A DNA stretch of 7,313 nucleotides from positions 1 through 7,313 of the forward strand of contig DAOUVA010000213.1 of the NCBI GenBank assembly GCA_030667885.1, given 5' to 3'. This document shows positions 1 to 4,436 of this stretch, piece after piece. Numbering within the stretch: position 1 is the first letter of the stretch; every line of letters begins with the position of its first letter. The stretch is from Phycisphaerae bacterium (GTDB lineage Bacteria; Planctomycetota; Phycisphaerae; Sedimentisphaerales; Anaerobacaceae). The notes beneath the pieces were generated by a model that had not been told where the DNA came from, made no database searches, and saw nothing but the letters and a program-made list of their open reading frames with translations. The position numbers and the translations under genes were made by a program.

Positions 1-781
1 TTATAACCTTGATATGATAATTTCGGTTGGATACCGGATAAAATCTCATATTGCAACTCGTTTCCGGCAATGGGCAACTCAGAGGCTAAGAGAATACATC
101 GTCAAGGGCTTTGTTTTAGATGATGAACGGCTGAAAAACCCGGACCATCCTTTTGATTATTTCGATGAACTGCTCCAGCGGATTCAGGAAATAAGAACAT
201 CCGAGAGACGGTTCTATCAGAAGATAACGGACATTTACTCTACAAGCACAGATTATGACCCGACCGATGAGACAAGTATTACATTTTTCAAGACGGTGCA
301 GAATAAAATGCACTGGGCTATAACGGGAATGACCGCTGCTGAGATTGTTCATAAAAGAGTGGATTCGACTAAACCTAATATGGGTCTTACCAGCCGGAGA
401 GGTGAGAAGGTTCGCAAAGGCGATGTTGTTATTGCTAAAAATTATCTCAAAGAAAATGAGCTTCGAGCATTAAACAATCTTGTTGAGCAGTATCTTGTCT
501 TTGCCGAAGGCCAGGCAATGCGCCGGATACCAATGCATATGAAGGACTGGATAAATAAGTTAGACGGTTTTCTAAGTCTCAATGACAGGGACATATTAAA
601 AAATGCAGGCCGAATATCACACGAAATGGCTAAAGAGTTGGCGGAGGAAGAATATGAGAAGTTTAACAGAAAAAGATTTGAAAGCAAAGATAAGCAGGAC
701 AGCGATTTCGACAAAACTGTCAAAATGATTGAAGAACAGAAAAAGAAATTACCGGCAAAGAAAAATAAGAAGAAAAAATAA
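1..781 (+). CDS. rhuM: RhuM family protein (5'-truncated by window edge)
   Basis: C-terminal ~259 residues of a RhuM-family protein. The frame is already open at base 2 (Y-N-L-D before the first ATG at 14), so that ATG is internal and the true start lies upstream. Visible family features are the block SVGYRIKSH...FRQWATQRLREYIVKGF near the left end, followed by LDDERLKNP, and a C-terminal stretch DILKNAGRISHEMAKELAEE (visible residues ~193-212, counting from the ATG at 14) leading to a charged lysine-rich tail (PAKKNKKKK). Family members are usually about 330-345 residues, so roughly 85-90 residues are missing upstream. RhuM was named from Salmonella SPI-3. Its biochemical role is unknown, and such genes are often found inside type I restriction-modification loci and other accessory islands. 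The identification is by sequence resemblance; a defence role is inference. The stop overlaps the next ORF by one base (TAATG). Confidence 0.88.
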   Translation, partial: YNLDMIISVGYRIKSHIATRFRQWATQRLREYIVKGFVLDDERLKNPDHPFDYFDELLQRIQEIRTSERRFYQKITDIYSTSTDYDPTDETSITFFKTVQNKMHWAITGMTAAEIVHKRVDSTKPNMGLTSRRGEKVRKGDVVIAKNYLKENELRALNNLVEQYLVFAEGQAMRRIPMHMKDWINKLDGFLSLNDRDILKNAGRISHEMAKELAEEEYEKFNRKRFESKDKQDSDFDKTVKMIEEQKKKLPAKKNKKKK

Positions 782-951
782 TGCTTTTTGAAGACTTCAA
801 TTCGACATTAAAGATTGCAGGGAAGAATTTCTTCAAACAGAGAGTGACGGAATATGTATCGGTCATTGTTAAAAGCAAACAACGTAAGGGGGCCTCTAAG
901 ATTGTACTCGATGAGAGCAGCGATAAAGAATACGGCTGGGCAATAATCTAA
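781..951 (+). CDS. Small hypothetical protein (56 aa) overlapping rhuM
   Basis: A 56-codon ORF starting at the ATG that shares its A with the rhuM stop (TAATG), an arrangement typical of translational coupling by re-initiation. It begins MLFEDFNSTLKIAGKNFF and ends KEYGWAII. The composition is mixed and basic with no signal peptide or membrane segment. There is no clear separate Shine-Dalgarno, but the upstream region is purine-rich because of the lysine codons closing rhuM. I do not recognise the family. It could be a genuine small partner of RhuM or a remnant of a longer gene. The exact junction and the good Shine-Dalgarno just after its stop favour a real operon member. Confidence 0.45.
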   Translation: MLFEDFNSTLKIAGKNFFKQRVTEYVSVIVKSKQRKGASKIVLDESSDKEYGWAII

Positions 952-965
952 CCAGGAGAGAAATT

Positions 966-1004
966 ATGATAGAAAATAATCTTACGAAAGTTGCGTGTAT
1001 ATGA
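966..1004 (+). CDS. 12-residue leader-like ORF with strong RBS
   Basis: ATG at 966 is preceded by AGGAG at 954-958 with 7 nt spacing, one of the best ribosome binding sites in the left part of the window. The product would be only MIENNLTKVACI before TGA at 1002-1004. That TGA overlaps an ATG at 1001-1003 (ATGA), the start of the next ORF. Two readings are possible. It may be a short coupling ORF that delivers ribosomes to the next start. Alternatively it may be the first codons of a gene whose remainder was lost, leaving its ribosome binding site fused to unrelated DNA. No cistron-like continuation is visible in its own frame. Confidence 0.35.
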   Translation: MIENNLTKVACI

Positions 1005-1201
1005 GGTATGCAGGACTAACGGATGAGCCGAAAATAAGAAAGGTTGAACGCGGCAACCCGAGCGACTTCAAAGTTATGCAGCAATTCACATCCGAGAGGT
1101 CTGCCCGTCAATGGGAAAGGAGAATGCTTGCCCAGGGATATGAGGAAGATACTATCGGCAAAGGCTGGAAATATGGCTATACCTTTTCAATGCGAAGTTA
1201 G
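1001..1201 (+). CDS. Small hypothetical protein with GIY-YIG-like N-terminal motif
   Basis: 66 codons from ATG 1001; a GTG two codons upstream (995) is an alternative start, and the frame is open back to 980. The ATG was chosen because it forms an ATGA overlap with the 12-codon ORF, which would supply ribosomes where no own Shine-Dalgarno is seen. The N-terminus, YMRYAGLTDEPKIRKVERGN, is reminiscent of the Y-x-G-x-T-(x)n-R-x-x-E half of GIY-YIG domains. The C-terminus is aromatic and Gly-rich (GKGWKYGYTF). At this size it lacks the distal catalytic Glu/Asn region of GIY-YIG nucleases, so nuclease activity is not supported. The family assignment is a weak resemblance. The gene is probably real because its composition is protein-like, but its N-terminus may be abbreviated. 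Confidence 0.5.
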   Translation: MRYAGLTDEPKIRKVERGNPSDFKVMQQFTSERSARQWERRMLAQGYEEDTIGKGWKYGYTFSMRS

Positions 1202-1241
1202 TTCGCAGCTTATTGGGATTGGTGTTTGGGATAATTGGTTT

Positions 1242-1278
1242 AAAAAAGAACAAGGCCGATTCGTAAATCAGCCTTGTT
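1242..1278 (-). terminator. Intrinsic terminator of the porin gene
   Basis: Stem AACAAGGC (1249-1256) pairs with GCCTTGTT (1271-1278). The inner stem GATT/AATC is separated from it by one C-A mismatch and closes a 4-nt loop. Read on the minus strand the hairpin is followed by C and then T6 (complement of A6 at 1242-1247), a standard rho-independent terminator 27 bp after the porin stop. On the plus strand the hairpin is followed only by TGTTGTTATA, so it may also act weakly for the convergent small ORFs. Confidence 0.82.
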
Positions 1279-1304
1279 TGTTGTTATATAATCAATTTAG
1301 ACTT

Positions 1305-2561
1305 TTAGAAGGTCCATTGTGCTCTGAGTCCAACGACAGTAGCGTCTTTGGCAGTGTCATTACCGCCGGGGTCAGCAACATACTGAACCATCGGGCTTAA
1401 ATTGAGCCACGGAGTAATCTGGGCGTTGTAATAGACTTCCAGGACATCTTCGTTGTCGTCGGTATAGGTTGTAGAGGCGTTATTGCTGAAAATGCCGTTG
1501 GCATAACCTACACCAAGAACATCACCATCACGGCCATCTACTAAACCCGTGCATTGAAGACCGAAACTCCAGAAACCGGAAATATCGTTCTTCTCGCTGT
1601 TCGCGTAGCCATACCTGAAGAACGCTCCAGTACCCTGGGTGTCTTCAGGATCGCTGTTCTCTTTGCAGAACATCTGGTCAAAGCTAAGATAGGCGCCAAC
1701 ATCGTCACGATAGGTCTTAGTGGCGTCTGAATTTCCCTTCGGCTGCGGGTCGTTCCAGAGGCCAAATCGATAAGCACCAGGCATCGGGCCGTTGGCCGAA
1801 TCGAGCAGCGGGGCGATACCGGTCTCAAAGACAAAGAAGAAATAGTCCTGGTCCTTGAATGCGGTGTTAAAGCCGGTTTCTCTGGCATCGGCCTGGGCGT
1901 CTATAGCACCGACTGAGGCATACCACCATTCGATGGGGTTCCAGTAAAATACCACGCCAATACCTTTGTCCGGAAACGGTATAGTCGGGTTGTTGACCAG
2001 GGCGCTGTTTAGGAACTGACCGGCTTCGTCGTTGGCGTAGGCACTGCCGTCGAATGAGACGGGACAGCCGCGGCATTCGAATCCACCACCGATGTCCAGC
2101 TTACCAAGCCGTATGCGGAGGGTATCATCGAGCAACGCCTGTTCATACCAGACTTCGGTGACGTCCATTGTACGTCTGCCGCCGGCATCGCCGTTAACGC
2201 CGAATGCACTGCCTATTGAAGTAGCGTCAATATCCGTCCTTGACCAGCTTCCTTCTGTGTGTATGTAGAAGGTGGCACCTTCGATACCCAACAATTGTTG
2301 AAGGTCGGCCCCGATTTCCAGGTCGTAGCTGCCGGTGTGTCGGCCCTGGTGGTTATGTGTGCTGGTGCCGCCGTTGACATTGAGCTGGTATATGTTAGTT
2401 AAGCCGAAGCCCACTTCTATGCCGCTGGCCGCCAGGCTGTCGTTCAGGCCCCAGAAACCATTCGTAAGCGTTTCCTGCTCCCAAATGTCCTGGCCATGAA
2501 CCTGGCAAGTTAATGCCACAGTCACCACTAAGGCGCATAATAAAAACTTTTCCTTACACAT
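1305..2561 (-). CDS. OprB-family carbohydrate-type outer-membrane porin
   Basis: 418 residues, complete. The start is ATG at 2559-2561 with a GAAAGGT Shine-Dalgarno 5 nt upstream. Residues 1-24 form a Sec signal peptide: basic N-terminus, hydrophobic LLCALVVTVALT, and cleavage near VHGQ-D. The mature part alternates short aromatic-rich beta strands with Asp/Gly/Asn-rich loops and ends in W-T-F. The terminal Phe is typical of outer-membrane barrels recognised by the BAM machinery. The segments GSYDLEIGADLQQLLGIEGA (78-97), VWYEQALLDDTLRIRLGKLD (137-156) and FYWNPIEWWYASVGA (205-219) match the layout of OprB-like (carbohydrate-selective) porins. No SLH domain is present. The mature protein has four cysteines (163, 166, 299, 337), including CRGC, which is uncommon for a porin. 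The substrate cannot be told from the sequence. It is a monocistronic minus-strand gene, divergent from cheW. Confidence 0.85.
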   Translation of the reverse strand: MCKEKFLLCALVVTVALTCQVHGQDIWEQETLTNGFWGLNDSLAASGIEVGFGLTNIYQLNVNGGTSTHNHQGRHTGSYDLEIGADLQQLLGIEGATFYIHTEGSWSRTDIDATSIGSAFGVNGDAGGRRTMDVTEVWYEQALLDDTLRIRLGKLDIGGGFECRGCPVSFDGSAYANDEAGQFLNSALVNNPTIPFPDKGIGVVFYWNPIEWWYASVGAIDAQADARETGFNTAFKDQDYFFFVFETGIAPLLDSANGPMPGAYRFGLWNDPQPKGNSDATKTYRDDVGAYLSFDQMFCKENSDPEDTQGTGAFFRYGYANSEKNDISGFWSFGLQCTGLVDGRDGDVLGVGYANGIFSNNASTTYTDDNEDVLEVYYNAQITPWLNLSPMVQYVADPGGNDTAKDATVVGLRAQWTF

Positions 2562-2684
2562 TTGTTACCTTTCACTTAAACAATATTAATATGATGTTTA
2601 CTTTAGTTTGTTGGTAATACCGCCCCAAATTTTCAAAAATACTGAACGCTTATCGGCATAATCACAGGTTAAGTTAAATAAAAG

Positions 2685-2695
2685 AAAGGAGGTGA
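2685..2695 (+). promoter_or_regulatory. Orphan perfect Shine-Dalgarno (AAAGGAGGTGA)
   Basis: AAAGGAGGTGA is fully complementary to the usual 3' end of bacterial 16S rRNA. No ATG, GTG or TTG lies at normal spacing downstream. The frame after it (2696-2887, stop 2888-2890) is open for 64 codons but offers only ATA/ATC/ATT near the site. The first ATG is at 2810. It is either a remnant of a lost gene, a site for a non-canonical start, or chance. Confidence 0.45.
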
Positions 2696-2896
2696 ATATT
2701 AATCAGAATTGATACTTATCAGTTACTGTGTTATGCGGAAACAGCAACTCTGTGTTTTTCAATACTAATAATTTCGTGTAATGGGAATATAGTGACAAGA
2801 ACAAGTCAAATGCTGTATGCAGGCAAGGAAAATGCTATTTTTGATTTTCATGTAATTTTTTGTCGATACTTAGTAAAGCAATCAGAGTGATTTTCG

Positions 2897-2932
2897 TATT
2901 TTGGGGGTAAAATTTGGGGGTTGTTTTTAATA
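2897..2932 (+). repeat. G-box repeat, copy A
   Basis: TATTTTGGGGGTAAAATTTG continues through a second G5 run to TTTTTAATA. The two G5 runs (2903-2907, 2916-2920) start 13 nt apart. It aligns over its full length with copy B at 3227-3264, at roughly three quarters identity with two one-base gaps. A 13-nt dyad (AATCA-GAG-TGATT, 2880-2892) lies just upstream. Confidence 0.5.
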
Positions 2933-3095
2933 CTCCATTCGGCGCAGAGCAGTTGGAATTAAAGAGGTCTTTGTGTGGTTTGCTGAATACTCTCGGATTT
3001 CCTGGCGTATGCTGAACTCCGATGACTCTGCCAAAAATAAAGTGTAAAACATAAAGATAAACAAATTCCTTTCTTTTGATGTGTACTCCGCACGT

Positions 3096-3133
3096 AGGCT
3101 GATTCCGGCGGGCAACCGGGTTCAGCCTTTTTT
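3096..3133 (+). terminator. Strong plus-strand intrinsic terminator with no upstream gene
   Basis: AGGCTGA (3096-3102) pairs perfectly with TCAGCCT (3122-3128). An inner CCGG/CCGG stem (3105-3108 / 3116-3119) closes a 7-nt loop. T6 follows immediately (3128-3133). The T-tract is on the plus strand only. There is no plus-strand protein gene between 1201 and this point, and the porin runs the other way, so the transcript it ends is probably a non-coding or very short coding RNA. Confidence 0.72.
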
Positions 3134-3210
3134 ATATTTCATTTACTTTTACGCCCCCTTGTACAAATCAGGTAGTTTCCGAAATGAACTCGTACCTTAA
3201 ATTTGACGAA

Positions 3211-3228
3211 TAGCAGGTTGACCTACTA
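3211..3228. promoter_or_regulatory. Operator-like imperfect palindrome
   Basis: TAGCAGGTTGACCTACTA is an 18-bp dyad with 7 of 9 pairs matched (mismatches at the fourth and central positions). It abuts G-box repeat copy B. The size and symmetry suit a dimeric repressor or activator site, but no regulator gene is present in the window and the call rests on symmetry alone. Confidence 0.3.
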
Positions 3229-3264
3229 TTTTTGGGGAGAGATTTTTGGGGGTTAGTTTCAATA
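3227..3264 (+). repeat. G-box repeat, copy B
   Basis: Second copy of the element at 2897-2932, 330 bp downstream in the same orientation: TATTTTTGGGG, then GGGGG at 3248-3252, ending TTTCAATA. G-run starts are 14 nt apart. A further GGGGCGG (3266-3272) follows. A shorter related sequence, AAATTTGGGGCGG, is found inverted at 2621-2633 close to the porin start. Confidence 0.5.
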
Positions 3265-3448
3265 TGGGGCGGAGTAAGCCAGTCTGCTAATGAATTATAT
3301 GCCCGGCAAAATCTTCGGCAAATAGTTTAAAAAGACTAACCACAGAAAACACAATAATAACGATACCATAGAGCCGCTATTTGTTAGCGCAATTGGTTGA
3401 TTTATTGCTCTTTGATAAGAGTTAAAAGCTTTAGTTTTTTAGTCGGAT

Positions 3449-3565
3449 GGTACTTGAGGTCTGGGTAAACACATAAATAAAGTACAAAGTCACGACAAAT
3501 CCCAAATTAGGACCTATGGTACTTTCAAACTTTACGAAATAGTACCGCTGCCGGATTAGACAGCG
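3449..3565 (+). promoter_or_regulatory. Possible structured 5' leader of cheW
   Basis: Consecutive short complementary arms lie here. GTACT (3450-3454) can pair with AGTAC (3481-3485). AGGTCTGGG (3457-3465) can pair with CCCA and GACCT (3501-3504, 3511-3515). GGTACTTTC (3518-3526) can pair with GAA plus AGTACC (3536-3546). CGCTG (3546-3550) can pair with CAGCG (3561-3565). The first GGTACT is identical to the third hairpin's 5' arm, so alternative pairings exist. It matches no riboswitch I recognise, and short stems can arise by chance in AT-rich DNA. Confidence 0.28.
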
Positions 3566-3615
3566 AAAAGCCATGTCAGAGGCAAATTCGGTTGTGTAAA
3601 AGACGGTCGGGACCA

Positions 3616-3658
3616 TTTGTTAGTGTCGTAGTGTTTTGTAACTAACCAATTTTTTTTT
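3616..3658 (+). terminator. Weak terminator/attenuator-like hairpin before cheW
   Basis: GTTAGT (3619-3624) pairs with ACTAAC (3641-3646), extended by TT/AA across one mismatch. The loop is 16 nt and T9 follows at 3650-3658. The T-tract ends 22 bp before the cheW start. The stem is AT-rich and the loop large, so termination would be weak. It could attenuate cheW transcription, or the T-tract could simply be promoter-associated. Confidence 0.3.
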
Positions 3659-3680
3659 AACTGTATTAGGAGATTTTACT

Positions 3681-4262
3681 ATGGCAGGAGTAACAGCTCA
3701 AACAGAGCAATCGCGTAATGCGATATTGGAAAAAGAAGGTAAATATCTCACCTTTGCCCTGGCCAATGAAGAGTACGGACTGGAGATTCTGAAAGTACGT
3801 GAGATTATCGGATATATGGAGATAACCGCTGTCCCGCAGACGCCGGCTTACGTAAAGGGTGTAATCAATCTGCGGGGTCAGGTCATACCGGTGGTCGATC
3901 TTCGCGCCAAATTTGGTATGGAAACCACTGATATTACAGAAGAGACATGTATCATCGTTGTGGAGGCAGGTCAGGGCGGCCGGGGCTTCAGTACAGGTAT
4001 CGTGGTTGACCATGTAGAGGAGGTATTGGACATAGCCGGTGAGGATATTGAGGAGGCACCGCAGTTTGGCTCAGCCGTCAATACCGATTTTATCCTCGGT
4101 ATGGGCAAAATTGGTGAATCTGTCAAGATACTGTTGGATATCGACAGGGTCCTGGCGGGTGACGATTTCAGTAGTTTTGGCGGTGGCGGTAGCGGTTCGG
4201 TTGAGACCTCTGCTCAGGAAGAAATTCCTCTCACGGATGATGAAGAAAAGACCGGGAAGTAA
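3681..4262 (+). CDS. cheW: Chemotaxis adaptor protein CheW
   Basis: 193 residues. The ATG at 3681 has AGGAG at 3668-3672, 8 nt upstream. The CheW domain spans about residues 20-160: KYLTFALANEEYGLEILKVR (21-40) opens the fold. The diagnostic motif VKGVINLRGQVIPVVDLR (58-75) follows, with the later strands IIVVE, FSTGIVVDHVEEVLDI and FILGMGKIGESVKILLDID. In the cytoplasm CheW bridges chemoreceptors and the kinase CheA, forming the core signalling array. Residues 163-193 are an extra tail: Gly/Ser-rich linker FGGGGSGS, then acidic residues (EEIPLTDDEEK). This is beyond the usual ~150-170-residue CheW core. The chemoreceptor gene follows 174 bp downstream on the same strand with no terminator seen between, so the two may be cotranscribed. 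No CheA is in the window. Confidence 0.95.
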   Translation: MAGVTAQTEQSRNAILEKEGKYLTFALANEEYGLEILKVREIIGYMEITAVPQTPAYVKGVINLRGQVIPVVDLRAKFGMETTDITEETCIIVVEAGQGGRGFSTGIVVDHVEEVLDIAGEDIEEAPQFGSAVNTDFILGMGKIGESVKILLDIDRVLAGDDFSSFGGGGSGSVETSAQEEIPLTDDEEKTGK

Positions 4263-4436
4263 GTCTTGCCACGGAAGAATAAGTTTCATTACGGACGATT
4301 GAGATATCTGACTGTCTTTGGACTAAGGGGCCAATAAACGTCGGAAAAGTATCGACAAATAAAAGGGTGTTTGCTTTGCCTGGTGTAGGGCAGGGTTAAT
4401 AAAAAATCTGACAAAGAAAATTAAGGAGCTAACAAA

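Larger units (their letters stand above)
2562..3680. other. Long intergenic region between porin and cheW
   Basis: About 1.1 kb with no supported protein gene. Short open frames on the minus strand (2927-3115, 3431-3616) lack good ribosome binding sites and protein-like composition. The region contains an orphan Shine-Dalgarno, G-box repeats, a plus-strand terminator, an operator-like dyad and several hairpins before cheW, each listed separately. It must also hold the promoters of the divergent porin and cheW. I see no unambiguous -35/-10 pair for either. Confidence 0.8.

Noticed and set aside
1044..1400. 118-codon plus-strand open frame overlapping the 66-codon ORF and the porin 3' end
   Set aside because: It crosses the terminator and the end of the opposite-strand porin, has no ribosome binding site and does not look like a protein.
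2927..3115. 62-codon minus-strand open frame in the intergenic region
   Set aside because: No Shine-Dalgarno was seen, it overlaps the plus-strand terminator stem at its start, and the composition is not convincing.
3224..3272. G-quadruplex formed by the G-runs of repeat copy B
   Set aside because: Only three runs with loops of 10 nt or more are present, so a stable quadruplex is unlikely.
3375..3389. CGCTA-TTTGT-TAGCG hairpin
   Set aside because: Five-pair stem without a T-tract or partner elements; expected by chance in a region this size.
3423..3450. Sigma-28-like TAAA followed by TCGGATGG upstream of cheW
   Set aside because: Only about half of the -10 consensus is matched and the spacing is one base off.
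3431..3616. 61-codon minus-strand open frame upstream of cheW
   Set aside because: Composition reflects the AT-rich leader; no ribosome binding site or family resemblance.
4365..4379. Sigma-54-like element GGGTGT-N5-TTGC upstream of the chemoreceptor gene
   Set aside because: The TTGC half fits, but the -24 half matches only the GG. No enhancer site or regulator is seen, so it is too weak to call.
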